From Tamarix chinensis (taxonomy: Eukaryota; Streptophyta; Magnoliopsida; Caryophyllales; Tamaricaceae), in NCBI GenBank assembly GCA_030549775.1, contig CM060174.1, positions 12,095,128 to 12,159,127 on the forward strand: 64,000 nucleotides of DNA. Direction: 5' to 3'. The notes below the pieces were generated by a model that saw only the letters and a list, made by a program, of their open reading frames with translations, was not told the DNA's origin and searched no databases. Below are positions 37,480-49,822 of this stretch, one piece after another. Position numbers and translations under genes: made by a program. Position 1 is the stretch's first letter. Each line of letters starts with the position of its first letter.

Positions 37480-38760
37480 CGTAGCTCGATTAGGGTTTAA
37501 AATTAAATATTAACCAAATCGGGTTAAACACATATTATTTGGGGCATTTCAAATAGATTTGGAAATCTAGGGAAAGGACAATAGAGGATAAGTAATTTTA
37601 TCGAAAATAATTTATCGGTTAGGTTTTACAACCCAAAATACAAACCAACCATTTCAAGAGAACCAAATCCAACCCGATAAGATAAAAACATAATTCAAAT
37701 GATTTTAAATCAAATCTGAAAATCAATTGGGTAAAAGAAGCATATCATAATCAATTTTATAAAACATCTCCGAAAATTAAGGTTTTTAAAGCTCAAACTA
37801 CAAACTGACCAAATCACTTTCATTACCTCAAATTGATAGTTTTAAAATACAATTAAACTAATTTTAGATAAATCTAGATAATCAATTTCAACACTAAAAA
37901 TCTTATGGATCACCAATTTAAGATAATCAATTTCTGGAATTAGGGTTTTAAAGCCCAAGACACAAATTCGGATACTTTAAATTAATTAATTCTAATTAAA
38001 GGTGTAAGAATGCAATTAGGATCATTTCAACTATTTCTATAAATTTAATTTTAGAAAAATAATTATACAAATAACCAATTTAATAATTTCACTTGCAATC
38101 TAGGGTTTTAAGCCCAAAAATACAATTCAATTAAATTTTATTAATTTATTTAAATTGAATGTTTAGAAATATAATTATACATATTTTATAATATATTATA
38201 TAATCAATTGATCAAAAACAATGAGAGAAATATCCAATTCAACACAATTAGGGTTTTTTAGCCCATAACGCAAATCCAGTCAAATATTATTAAAATATTT
38301 AAATTGACTATTCAAAATTGCAATTAAATGTATTATAATGTAAATTATATAATCAATTGAATAAAATAACCTAATTACACAATCTAATTTAGACCCGCAA
38401 GAGTTTTGACCTAAAAATCCAATTCCGATCAATTCCACACAATTTTCCCAAATCAATACTTCTGATATAAAATTAAATAAATTTCAAAGGATATTATAAA
38501 ATCAATTGAGTGAAAACAATTTAATTATGCAATCCAATTTCGTCACACACAAATTTTGACCTAGAAAGTCAATTTCGATTAATTCTGCATAAATTTCTCA
38601 AATTGATAGTTCCAATATGAAATTAGATATATTTTAAAGTGTAATGTAAAATCAATTTATCCAAAATAGCTTAATCGGGTGAATTCAAAAAACTTCGGGC
38701 ATAACCTGGCTAAAAAATCCAATTTTCTAGAATTTTGACATATACCATACAGTTAACCTA
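37480..38760. repeat. ~150-bp diverged tandem array
   Basis: Nine successive units start with a variant of AGGGTTTTAAAGCCCAAA near 37485, 37622, 37780, 37948, 38100, 38257, 38403, 38555 and 38705 (spacing 137-168, mostly 146-158). Each continues with TCAAATTnATTA-type sequence and an AATCAATTGA-type tail. The last three read TTTTGACCTAAAAAGTCCAA. AT-rich with no coding frame. Confidence 0.7.
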
Positions 38761-38879
38761 TCCAAATCAATCTTACAACACATATATACATAATTAAACA
38801 ATCAATTTAGCTTATCATAAGCTAATTCATACTAAATTAATCAAAAAAATTGTTAGGGTTTTTGGAAGTTTATACCAAA

Positions 38880-39260
38880 TAAGGAGTTGCAAATCGAGAC
38901 AACTGAAGATCGGTGAAGCTTCACCGGAGGTTGAAGACCACTCGCTAGCAGCCAGCAAAGCTTGCTGTGGCCGGACGTGGCGGCGCAACCTGTGATGCCC
39001 GTCGCTGCTTCTCGCGGTTGCTGCTTGCTATGGCAGTGTCATCAGTGGTGGCGTGGTGTAGAGAGTGGCTGGAGTGGTGGTGGTCGGTGGTTGACAAATG
39101 AGGAGTAGGGAGAAGGATATGAGGGCTAGGGTTTGGGGTTTGGGGCTCATGCAAAGAATAGGTCGAGGAGATGAAGAAAAGAAAGAAGGGAGGGAAGAAG
39201 AGAGAAAAGGAAAAAAAGAAGAGGGGTCGGGGAACCGTTTGGGATCTTTTTTCTTCATTT
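38880..39260 (-). repeat. GGTGG/GGAG purine-rich tract of LTR F
   Basis: Equivalent in place and composition to 3715-3980 in A and 49205-49440 in D: GGTGGCGTGG stretches, then GAAG-rich sequence. Pro/Ser- or Lys/Glu-rich open frames here are compositional. Confidence 0.5.
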
Positions 39261-39534
39261 TTTTGCAAATACAAGTATATAATGAAATATTAAATATCTA
39301 AAAATATTATTGAAAGATTTTATCTAAAATTTATTTAACGAAAATCATTTCATAAGGATCCAAATGCCTAAAATCGATATAAGAGCTATATAAAGAATTT
39401 CGAAAATGTTTTCAAAAAAATTACCAATGGACGTAAAGATATATATTTTTTTAACGAAAATACATCATAAGACATTGATTTTTTTAAAAGCATATAATAA
39501 AATATTTAAATGAAATTCTAATAAACCAAGACTA

Positions 39535-39986
39535 ACCATAAACCCTAACCTTAAACCCTAAACCATAAACCCTAAACATCATAAGACACCCAATCCTTAG
39601 CCTTTATCCATTAACCCTAAACTCTAACCTTAGACCCTAAACCATAAATCCTAACCATAAACCCCGACCCTAACCCAAAACCCCAACCCTGACCATAACC
39701 CTAACCCTAACCCTAAACATAACTCCAAACCCTAAACCCCTAACCCTAACTCTAAACCCTTAACCCTTAACCTTAAACCTCAAACCCTAACGCCTAACCC
39801 TGACCCCAAACCCCGACCCTTAACCCTTAACACTAACCCCTACCCTAAACCCTAAACCCTAACCCATAACCCTAAACGTTAGACCCTAAACCCTAACCCT
39901 AAACCCCAACCCTAACCCTAAACTTTAAACCTTAAACCCTAACCCTACCCTTAAACCCTAAACCTAACACTAACACTAACACTAAC
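39535..39986. repeat. Telomere-like array, left part
   Basis: About 450 bases made of CCCTAAA, CCCTAAC, CCTTAAAC and related variants, C-rich on the plus strand. Heavily degenerate, with few perfect consecutive units. It directly abuts the TGTAACGCCCC start of LTR C. Confidence 0.85.
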
Positions 39987-40085
39987 TGTAACGCCCCAAA
40001 ATTCACTATTAAAAATTTTCATTTTATTTAAGATTTAGCAAAAACAATTAAATTAAAACTTGTGAATTTTGGGAATGTTACCGTC

Positions 40086-40130
40086 GTGATCAGTACAAGC
40101 CTGACCCCCTACCGTTCTTGTACTAACCAC
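40086..40130 (-). other. U5 stem-loop of LTR C
   Basis: Arms 40086-40099 and 40117-40130. In sense GTGGTTAGTACAAG pairs with CTTGTACTGATCAC over all 14 positions with two G-U pairs. Confidence 0.65.
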
Positions 40131-40704
40131 AAGGCTAAAAGAAATTTAACAACTATCATAAATCAAATTCAAAGCAAGACTTTAATAAAACATTAAACAA
40201 TTATAAGGTAGAAATCAGAGTGCATGAAAAATAGTTATGATACAGAGTACATAGTCAAAGTTCCTTAAAAAGCGTAGTCTACAAAAAGATAAAACTTTAG
40301 TTCTAAAAAATCCAATACAAAATGGAAGAACAAAAGGAGAAGGTTCGGCCACGCCGCTCTCGATCTCCGTGCTAAGTCCATGCTCAACTCTCAGCTCCAC
40401 TCGATGCCTCATAAGCATCGAAAGCATGAAAGATAGTATCACCAACCTGCACAAAGTTAGAGAGGCATTCTGCTTGTGGGAATGAGCAGCACCCATAAAA
40501 GGGGTGGTTAGTACGCTACGTACCGAGTAAGGTAACCATGTACTAAGGTCAAACACACAAAGGAACACAATCTAAGCATGATAACATAATAGCATAAAAT
40601 CATTTCAGATAAATAAAAGCCAAATTGTAGTCCAGTTAAACTGATTATTAAATCTCTGATCAATGCTCAATTCACACCATGCTTATTATCATTCCATGCG
40701 ATTG

Positions 40705-41070
40705 CGGGAACCCCACTATTATAGCTAGTGGACTGAAAAAATACAGGGCATAACGCATCTGACCACTATTATTCGCTTGTAGATCGGTCTCTAGGGTAAG
40801 ATACTCCTGGCCACTATTATTCACCGGTGGACCGGTCTAGCCTCAACTCTCATGGTGTTTCACTGTAAGTACTTATTGACTTCCCATGTCTTATCATAAT
40901 TATGTTTGGTTTGTTGAGCATGGAATCCCCCACTATTATAGCCGGTGGACCGGAAACATATAGGCATAATGCGCCTGACCATTATTATTCGTCGGTGGAC
41001 AGTCTCCAGGGCACACCGGCTCTTGGCCACTATTATTCGCCGGTGGACCGGTCTGGGCCCGACTTAACAG
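40705..41070 (-). repeat. CCGGTGGACCGG hairpin array of LTR C
   Basis: Six CCACTATTAT...CGGTGGACCGG units in two groups. Inserts include CAGGGCATAACGCATCTG and AGGCATAATGCGCCT, each able to fold. Confidence 0.75.
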
Positions 41071-41524
41071 TCTTCCTCTTTAAATGATTAATGTCTTATT
41101 CAACAAATTTCACTCTAGACATGAATGACTTACTCCATCTACGCTTATCCTCCCAAGAGGGCTCGTCCCATATCTTGAGACTTTTGCACCTCCTAACTCG
41201 CCTTAACATCCTTTCCTTATTCCACTACTCACACTAGAGGCCCAACTCTTAAGTGTGTAGGTCAAGGCCCACTACCTAACACCACTAAGTCCACTCACAG
41301 TCTTATCATAGGGTTTTATCCAGAAACCCTAGTTTGAACTTATATGGCCCAACCTCCTCTACCTCACATAACCCAAACGGTTTTAACACCCCACACATTA
41401 CAACCCTCGTCATCTGACTTTACTTCCCCAAATACAACCACACCAAACCCTAGCTAGTCATGCCAACCCTAGCATCCTCCTTTCCACATGTCACCCCAAG
41501 TCAACTTTCCATACGTAAAATTCT

Positions 41525-41740
41525 TCCCTATGCAGACTCTATGTATCCCATGCAAACCCTCTAAGTTTTCATGCAAAACCCTAGAACCCCCATACAAACC
41601 CTAGATTCTCCCATGCAACCCTAGATTCTTCCATGCAAACCTCAGATTCTACCATACGACCCTAGATTCTCCCATGCAACCTTAGATTCTCCCATACAAG
41701 CCTTAGATTTTTCCATATGACCCTAGATTCTCCCCTACAC
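41525..41740 (-). repeat. CATGCAAACCCTAGATTC array of LTR C
   Basis: About ten units of ~20 bases: CCATGCAAACCCTAGATTCT and variants (CCATACGACCCTAGATTCTC). Confidence 0.75.
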
Positions 41741-42133
41741 AATTCACCCATTCTTTTATTTTGTTCATAGTTCCTTTTATTTTTCCTCTCATGGATCGTG
41801 GATTGTTTAGGCCAATCTCACATCCCTTGGTCAACTTATTTCCCTTTGGTCAACTTACTTCCCCATTTTCCCTTTTCATTCTTTCACCCTATATCATCAC
41901 ATTACATGTCATAACATGTATGTCCTAAAGGGCTATAACACATCACACCATAATCATAGCATATAAATATTATACACATGCCATAAGATAACACATGAGT
42001 ATACCTCAACTCCAAGCTACGCTACACATAAAATAGTTATAATGATAAGCATAAGATACATAACATATCATGATACATGGCATACAGGTATATAATGCAC
42101 ATAACACACATAAGGCCTTAGCTACACCCTTAC

Positions 42134-42195
42134 CTAGCATATCACTGGTCTTGGAGTACGCTCCTACGCCTCCTTAGGGTTTTGACTAGTTTCAC
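42134..42195 (-). other. 62-nt exon-like block, LTR C
   Basis: In sense TTTTTTCCTCTTATAG precedes it and GTAAGG follows it (ATGCTAG|GTAAGG). Central GGAGCGTACTCC. Confidence 0.5.
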
Positions 42196-42537
42196 CTATA
42201 AGAGGAAAAAACTAAGGATTAGTTTCCCTCCTACCAAAATACTATTATTTCCTATTTTATTCTAATATTAGGGTTACTATTATTAAATGAACCTTTATAA
42301 GTGAAAATGGGGTTTTTAGTAATATTTATAGCCATATTTATATCATTAAATCTAATAGTTTATTTCTAATAACAATACTAACACTAGTTATAGCAAAATA
42401 GTAATATTAATAAACGTAATACTAATACTCCTAGTAATAGAAACCCTAGTATTTTAAGGCTAAGGCTAATAGTAAGATTAGGGATAAAATAATAATATAA
42501 TAATAGTAACACTAACAAAATACTAATATTGTGAAGG

Positions 42538-42578
<41 letters not shown>

Positions 42579-42900
42579 TGAAATAATGATAATATAAGGG
42601 TTTGAATATTTTTACCATAATAAGAATAATAAAAATTATAACAATAACAATAATAATAATGATGATGATGATGATAATAATCCAAATAATAGTAAATTAG
42701 GGTTTTGACCCCTTAGTAGTAGTAACAACAACAACAACAATAATAATAATACATAATAATAATGATGATGATGATAATAATAATTGAAATAATGGTAAAA
42801 TATGGTTTCAACGCTTCATAGTAATAATAATAAAAATAATAATACTAACAACAACAATAACAACAACAATAATAATAATACATAATAACAATATAAATAC
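42538..42900. repeat. AAT/GAT/AAC microsatellites of LTR C
   Basis: (AAT)n at 42538-42578, then mixed AAT, GAT and AAC triplets with GATGATGAT runs at 42660 and 42765. Confidence 0.85.
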
Positions 42901-42951
42901 AAGTAAAAATGGATAAGGCTTGCATAATTAGGGTTTAAGGGTTAAGAGGGT

Positions 42952-43225
42952 ATAACCCCAAACCCTAACCCTTAATTTTTAAACCTAACCCTAACCCTTA
43001 CCTATAACCTTAACCCTTAACCCTACCCCTAACCATAAGCCTAACCTTAACCCTAAACCCTAAACATAAACCCTAACCCCTAAACCTTAAACCCTAACCC
43101 CTACACCCTTAACCTTAACCCTTACCCTAACCCCAAACCCTAAACCCTAAACCCTTACCCTAACACTTACCCTTCCCTAAACCTTTAACCTTTAACCCTA
43201 AGCCTAACCATTAACCCTTAACCAT
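42952..43225. repeat. Telomere-like array, right part
   Basis: About 270 bases of CCCTAACCC, CCCTAAACC and CCTTAACC variants, C-rich on the plus strand like 39535-39986. It is immediately preceded by G-rich TTAGGGTTTAAGGGTTAAG from the LTR C side, giving a G-rich/C-rich inversion point near 42950. It ends about 60 bases before the second PMD gene. Confidence 0.85.
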
Positions 43226-43284
43226 TAGTATAATATTCAATCATTATTTACTATAATATGCATTAATGATATCTTAATTATAAA

Positions 43285-45291
43285 TTGCATATGGCAAGCA
43301 ACAAAGGAAAGGGGAAAGAGATTAGACAAGATGCTTCTACTGGTAGGGTGTCCAAAAGAGTTGTGACCATAAGTGCTAGAGCAAGTGACGCGACAGAATG
43401 CAGTAATGAGACAATGCCGTATAGTTCTCATGACAATTATATGCCATTTGAGCATGACTACGATGTTGACACTAGCACCTCCAGCCAAGCAGCAGGATCT
43501 TCTTCGTCATCAATAGTCGATAACGATTGGAGGTTGACTGGACTTACATGCGGTGGTCCATAGATTCATGATCTCCTTACCAACTTTAAAAGCCATGTTG
43601 CATACACCATATGGAATTTTGATAAGGTAATTTTTTTAATTTCTTCATAAATTAAATTGTATTAATATATTTCATGTAATCTAATGTTTTTAAGATCTTT
43701 TTTGTAGGAACCACATGGGTCATTAAGGTTGCAGTCGAGGGTAAAGGTGCTTGCAAAGGCACATCATCTCACCCATGAAGATGGGAATGTCTATTACCTC
43801 ATCGACCGCACATGATTGAGAGCTCTTCGTGATAGGTACTTTTCCTATCATATTTGTCCCATGATATCGATTTTTGTGGAAAGGTGGAATCTGGAGACTA
43901 ATAGTTTCCATCTTCTATTTGGTGAGATGACTATTACCCTTCATGATGCCGGTTTCATTTTAAACCTAAATTGTCACGGGTATGCATGTAATAGGGATTC
44001 ATACTTGTGCGAAAATGATGTTGTCACTTTACTTGCACAAATGTGGGGTGAAGATGAGACGATGGTGAGGGGGACATGTCTGAAGGGGAACTCGGTCGCT
44101 TTGGATGCCATATTGTATAAGATTATGACCGAGTGGGTAGATGATGATGAGTCTTATGCTAGAATCTATTTTTGGTAATTACTATCATGCACAATTTTTG
44201 TTGATAAGTCTAGCAAACGTGCCTTATTGTCAGTGTTACAATTAGTTGCCGATATAGATAATTTGTGCTATCAATCGGTTGGAGCTGCTACATTATCATA
44301 TCTCTATAGACAACTTTGAATCGATTCTAGAGTTGGGTGCCGAAAAATAGGTGGTTGCATGACTTTGTTGGAGGTAATAATTGATGTTCATTTCTTAATT
44401 TAATTAGCTATTTCATATATTGTATAAGATTTACATATATTGTTGTCAATATGTACAAGCATGGATATACATGTATTTCCCCTTTTCTGTCAGTTTTATT
44501 CCCATATATTTGTACATTCACGGGACATTGGTGCGATGCGATGGGACACTTCCTGTAATAATTGTCCTCCAGAGTCATTTGAGGACCTTATTCATCATAG
44601 AAAGCGTCTTAATACAGTAGGGGCAACACATGTGGTTTATACCTTTATCTTTTATTGTTCAAATTTGTTAATTCTTACTAAAAATATTTTTTATGTATTT
44701 GTAGGTTGATTTTATGTCCTTCCATTGATCTAGTATCGGCCCAAGAGGTGTCATCATACTAGGGTGGCCTTATCCATGTAGACATTATGGAGCAATACAT
44801 GCTAGATCGTGTTGCGTGATAGTTTGGCTACACCCAATTTGTTCCTATGCCTCTAACTCGACCAGTCATTAGATTTTTCTATTGTGGAAAGATCAAGAAG
44901 TATAAGGTAGATTACTCCAGTTGTGGAACATTGTGGAAAAGCTGACCAGAGCATATGATGGACTTAAGTCGCCAGGCATGCCGATATGTCTATCGGCATG
45001 ATGCTTTCAGACGATTATCTAGCGTAGTTTCGAGCTCGATCTCACCCCAGGGTCTATTGCTTGGAAGATGAAGGACCAACTGATCCAGACTACATCACTA
45101 CAGAAGATGAGATTCATAATGCGATAACGGGTGCATATCGGTACTTGTTCAAACAAGATTGGTGGGGACTAATTGATAAAGAAACATTATGTGAAAATTT
45201 GAAAGAAGTATACTTAGAATTTCGGGGATTAAACATTACCTCTAGTGAAGAAGATATTAACCAACACGTTGATGGTGATTGTCAAGATTAG
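43285..45291 (+). pseudogene. Plant mobile domain (PMD) gene, decayed copy 2
   Basis: Exon 1 (43285-43626) encodes a Ser-rich, acidic head ending HVAYTIWNFDK, with one in-frame stop. Intron 43627-43707 (GTAATT...TTGTAG). Exon 2 (43708-44373) has ISIFVERWNLETNSFHLLFG followed by EMTITLHDAGFILNLN, the PMD core, then LLAQMWGEDETMVRG and, after a stop, SVGAATLSYLYRQL. Exon 3 (about 44459-44622) gives AWIYMYFP and, in another frame, DIGAMRWDTSCNNCP. Exon 4 runs to YLEFRGLNITSSEEDINQHV at 45291. At least three stops and one frameshift. It ends about 150 bases before the tail of the MULE gene on the other strand, as in copy 1. Function in the element is unknown; PMD proteins are linked to silencing and to MULE and Gypsy elements. 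Confidence 0.85.
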
Positions 45292-45747
45292 TAGTGTATT
45301 TAGTTATTTTTATTTATTTATCAACTTTGAGCAACAAAAATGTTTGCATGTTAATAAAACATTTACAACCATAAAAATGTCTCACTTATAAAAATTACTA
45401 GTTTGACATACAACAAATATAATATCATCAACACAATACAAAATTGTCAACCAAAGTCACCACCATGGTCGTGTGTAATACTCGTCGCACTTCAGTAAAG
45501 CTGAATATGATTGAGATATGGAACATCCCATCCAGTAACACTAGGATTAGCATGAAGGTACCACTTATTAGATATAGGTGGTAACATTGAATCTTCCATT
45601 AATGTTATCTACATAAATTTACAATAAAAACCAAAGAATGTTACATATAGTATAATGAAGACTTTATGTAACACCCCAAAATTTACTATTTAAAAAAAAT
45701 AGATGCACTAAAATTAAAATCCTTAAATTCTGGGGATGTTACCGCCA

Positions 45748-45793
45748 CACTTATTACTAGACTAGTTCACTCCTACTGTTCCAGTAACAAGTG
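45748..45793 (-). other. U5 stem-loop of LTR D
   Basis: Arms 45748-45760 and 45781-45793. In sense CACTTGTTACTGG pairs with CTAGTAATAAGTG over 13 positions with two G-U pairs. Confidence 0.65.
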
Positions 45794-46439
45794 CTAAGGC
45801 TAAAAAAATTATCGTCAAATTTAAACCAAGAGTTCATAAAAGAACTAGAAAGATCACAACAACAAAAATTAGAGTACACGTAAAAGAATCATAAATCAGA
45901 GTGCATGGTCAAAAATTCCAAAAAGAGAAATAAAGCTTACAACCAATAAAAGTTTCATCTAGATGCAGAATAATAAATCATAAAAGGAAAATTTTGATAC
46001 AAAAGAAATAATAGAAGGAAATAAAATAACAAGAAGAGTGAATCCGGCCACGCCACTCTCGAACTTTGAGCCAAACACGTGCTCAACGCTCAGCCCCGAC
46101 TGATGCCTCATGAACATCTAAGGCATCGAAAAAACACATCACCCACCTGTACAAAGTCAGAAGGGCCTTCTGCTTGTGGGAATGAGCAGTACCCATGAAA
46201 GGGGTGATTAGTACGCTACGTATTGAGTAAGGTAACCGTGCACTAAGGCTGACACATAAAATCACATAAACCGTGCAGAATAATAGAAAGAGCATAAAGT
46301 CCAACATGATAACATAATGGCATACGATCATTCAGGTAAATATATAAAGGTCCATTTATAGTTCGGATTAATTACTCAATTAATCTCTTATCATAACTCA
46401 TTTCACACCATACTTTTTATTAAATCCATGCGAGTACGG

Positions 46440-46800
46440 GAACCCCACTATTATAGCCGGTGGACCAGAAACGTACAGGGCACAAAGCACCTGACCACTA
46501 TTATTTGCCGGTGGATCAGTCTCGCACAAGGCATAAAGCTCTTGACCACTATTATTCATTATTGGATCGGTTTAGCCCTGATTATTACGGTGTTTCATTG
46601 TAAGTACTTAGTGTCTTTCTCATGTCTTACCACGGATATGTTCAATTTGCTGAGCATGGGATCTCCCACTATTATAGCCGATGGACTGAAAATGCACATG
46701 CACAATGGCTTACCACTATTATTCACCGGTGGACCGGTCACATATAGGGCAAGACACCCTAACCACTATTATTCGCCGGTGGACTGATCTGGGCCCGGCT
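46440..46800 (-). repeat. CCGGTGGACC hairpin array of LTR D
   Basis: Six CCACTATTAT...GCCGGTGGA units. Inserts CAGGGCACAAAGCACCTG and CAAGGCATAAAGCTCTTG share a fold (CAGG/CCTG versus CAAG/CTTG, each with an inner GC/GC). Confidence 0.8.
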
Positions 46801-47409
46801 CAACAATCTTCCACTTTAAATGATTAATGTCTTACAATGTCTTATTCAAAAGCTTTACCCTAGACATGCATGACTCACTCCCTCTACGCTTATCCTCCAA
46901 CTATCCCATACTATATCATGAGAACCCTGTACTTCCTAACTTGCCCCAACAACCTTTCCTCTATAACCTAACTCACACTAGAAGTCCAACTCCAATGTAT
47001 GTGGGTTAAGGCCCACTACTATATACCTCAAAGTCCACTCATTACCTTACTTAGGGTTTTCTCCATAAACCCTAATTCAAGCCTAAGTGGCCCTTCCTAC
47101 TCCATCTCACACAACCCAAATCATTTTAACACTCCACACATTACAACCCATAGATTCCACCCTCATCATCACACTTTAATCACCAAGTATACGTGCTACT
47201 ATGAAAACCCTAAGTAGCCACACCAAACCCTAACTGTCCTCACCAAACTCTAGTTCGGTCTCCTATGTAACCTTATACGGTCCCACGTACTATTTTTCAT
47301 TCAAAGCATTCCAACACTCAAACAACGCTTCTATTACCTTCCTCACACCCCATATCAACTTTCCATACGTAAAATTTACCCCAATATAGACTTTATACAT
47401 CCCATGCAA

Positions 47410-47770
47410 CCTTTTGAACTTTTCATGCAAAACCCTAAAACTCCCACATGAAACCCTAGATTCACCCATGCAACCCCTAGATTTATCCATACAAAAACCT
47501 AGATTCTTCCATGTAAAACCCTAGATTCCTTCGTGCAAACCCTAGATTCCTCTACGCAAACTCTAGATTCCTCCACGCAAAACCCTAGATTCCTCTATGC
47601 AAAACCCTAGATTATTCCATATAAAACCCTAAATTCCTCCATGCAAACCCTAGATTCTTTCCATACACAACCATAGATTCTCCCATGCACGACCATAGAT
47701 TCTACCATACAAAATTTTAGATTCTTTCATACGAAACACTAGATTCTCCCATACGAAGCTATAGATTTGA
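47410..47770 (-). repeat. CATGCAAACCCTAGATTC array of LTR D
   Basis: About 14 units of 20-27 bases, mostly CCATGCAAAACCCTAGATTC with small changes. It is the best-preserved telo-box-containing array in the window. Confidence 0.8.
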
Positions 47771-48155
47771 TTCCCCCATTCCTTCATTTTACTTTCACCT
47801 CCTATTATTCTTCCGCTAATGGTTCATTAAATATTTAGATTAACTCATATCCCTTGGTCAACTTATTTCTCTTTGGTCAACTTACTTCTCCATTTTTCCT
47901 TTTTCATCCTTTCCCCCATACAATACCACATTTAACATCCTCACATGCATATCTAAAGGGGTCACAATACATTTCATCATATTCCATAATATTTCATCAC
48001 ATAATATAATACACATGCCATATGAAAACACATAAGTATACCTCAACTTCACGCCATACTATACACAAAATAATTACAACGATTAACATAAGATACATAA
48101 CGTACAAATCATATAATGCACATCAACACACATAAGGCCTTAGGTACACCCTTAC

Positions 48156-48217
48156 CTAAAACAACACTAGTCTTGAAGCACGCTCCTACGCCTCCTTAGA
48201 GCTTTGACTGGTCTCAC
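48156..48217 (-). other. 62-nt exon-like block, LTR D
   Basis: In sense preceded by TTTTTCCTCATATAG and followed by GTAAGG (TTTTAG|GTAAGG). Central GGAGCGTGCTTC. Confidence 0.55.
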
Positions 48218-48419
48218 CTATATGAGGAAAAAGCTAAAGATTAGATTTCCTCCTACCAAAAATACTATTATTTACTAATTTATTCTAAGACTAGGTTTTT
48301 GATTAAATAATATCATATTAATAATAATGACATTAACTAATTAATAATTTTGCTAAAGATATAAGAAATAATAGTAATATTATAAAAGTTGATAATATAA
48401 GGTTTGAAGACTTTACCCT

Positions 48420-48480
48420 AATAATAATAATAACGACACTAAAAATAATAATAATAATGATGATAATAATAATAATAATA

Positions 48481-48522
<42 letters not shown>

Positions 48523-48567
48523 TAGTTCGAAATAAATGGTGGAATAAGGGCTTCGACCCTTCACCAA

Positions 48568-48639
<72 letters not shown>

Positions 48640-48753
48640 TATAATAATAATAATAATAATAATAATAACCATAATAATATTGCAAAATAATAATAATAAT
48701 AATAATGATGATATTACTTCAAGATACAATGAAGTAGGGTTTCGACCCTACAT

Positions 48754-48827
<74 letters not shown>

Positions 48828-49059
48828 TGACAATAAATAATAATAATAATAAGACATGGTATTAATAATATTAACACTAAAATTTTGAAATAGACATAAT
48901 AGGGTCTCAACCCTATCTAGAATAATAATACTAATATTGAAAATAACAACAACAACAACAACCACCACCATAGATTAACAACAACAACAATAATATATAA
49001 CTAAAATAAAATATAATAGGGCTTTGGCCCTCAATAGAAATAATAATAAAACATTAGTA

Positions 49060-49103
<44 letters not shown>

Positions 49104-49125
49104 AATAATAATAATAATAATATAT
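48420..49125. repeat. AAT and GAT microsatellite cluster of LTR D
   Basis: Long (AAT)n runs at about 48456-48522, 48569-48668 and 48757-48830, and (GAT)n at 49059-49101. They are separated by a repeated AT-poor motif GGGCTTCGACCC or GGGTTTCGACCC (48547, 48737, 48901), so the whole tract is itself a ~190-bp tandem duplication. Confidence 0.9.
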
Positions 49126-49814
49126 TTAAATAATTGGAAAAATAATAAAATTAAATATTTAAAGCTTATATAAATAGTGAAAAAGGGTTGAGAGGGTTTA
49201 GGGTTCCACCTTGGGTTGGTGGTGAAAGGTGGCACCAGCGGTGGTACATGGTGGTGGCGGCGGTGGCCGAAAAAAGAAAAGAAAAGAAAAGAGGAAAAGT
49301 TGAATGCTGGGAAAAAGAGAGGAAGAATGGGGTGGGAGTAGGGGTGTTTATGGTTGTCTAGAAGGAGAGGAGTAGAATGAGGGTGGCGGCGCACGGTGGC
49401 CGCGGTGGTGGCCGAAAATGAAAGAAGGAAAGAAAGAGAGGAGGAAGGGGAGAACGAGGAAAGGAAAGGTAGGGAAAGATAAAGGGAAGTCTGTAGAGGT
49501 TTTTGGAAGGTGAAAGGGGTAGTGGCAGCGGCGAAAGTGGTGGTGGACGGTGGTGCGAAGGGTGGCAGAGGCGGAGAATGGGCTGCTCGAGGAGGTAACT
49601 TTGCACGGCCAAGGTGGCTCGTGCTGGGAAAATTGAGGGGTAAGAGAGGTGCAATTAGTTAGAGGGCGGTGCAGGGAGTACTCGGGTGGGTAGAGTGGGT
49701 GGCGGCGTTGGCCAACGGTGGCGGCAACGGCAACGGTGTCTGAAATGGTGGTGGCACACAAGGGGAAGGTTTTAGGGTTTGGGGGAAAGGCTCAATTTCA
49801 GGCTGGAAAGGGGG

Positions 49815-49822
49815 TATTTATA
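49815..49822 (-). promoter_or_regulatory. TATA box of LTR D
   Basis: Minus-strand TATAAATACCCCC, 0.9 kb from the U3 end. Confidence 0.65.

Larger units (their letters stand above)
33852..39530 (-). repeat. LTR F with nested LTR L; right end uncertain
   Basis: Starts TGTAACACCCTAAAAATTCAC and has the U5 stem (33943-33981) and a CTGCACGAGAGGTCTACTCC block shared with A. Then come solo LTR L, a 28-bp minisatellite, a donor-like block (near 37245), a ~150-bp tandem array and a GGTGG-rich tract (38890-39160) like those of A and D. No TATA box, terminal TTACA or matching duplication (left flank GTAAA) was found before the telomere-like DNA at 39535, so its right end is truncated or unrecognised. 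Confidence 0.55.
39987..42950 (-). repeat. LTR C, truncated
   Basis: Starts TGTAACGCCCCAAAATTCAC and keeps the U5 stem, hairpin array (40705-41070), telo-box array (41525-41740), 62-nt block and (AAT)n tracts. It stops near TTAAGAGGGT at about 42950, where D continues into GAGAGGGTTTAGGG and the GGTGG tract. The TATA box and U3 are missing. A second telomere-like array begins exactly there. Confidence 0.75.

Noticed and set aside
37543..37553. GGGGCATTTCA as the right end of LTR F
   Set aside because: It matches the end of D, but the following AATAG does not match the GTAAA left flank, there is no TATA box before it, and F-like content (GGTGG tract) continues beyond it.
39535..43225. A true chromosome end
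   Set aside because: The repeats are too degenerate, internal to the window, split by an LTR and followed by transposon genes.
48413..48971. Poly-Tyr, poly-Ile and poly-Leu open frames
   Set aside because: Translations of (AAT)n microsatellites in different frames.
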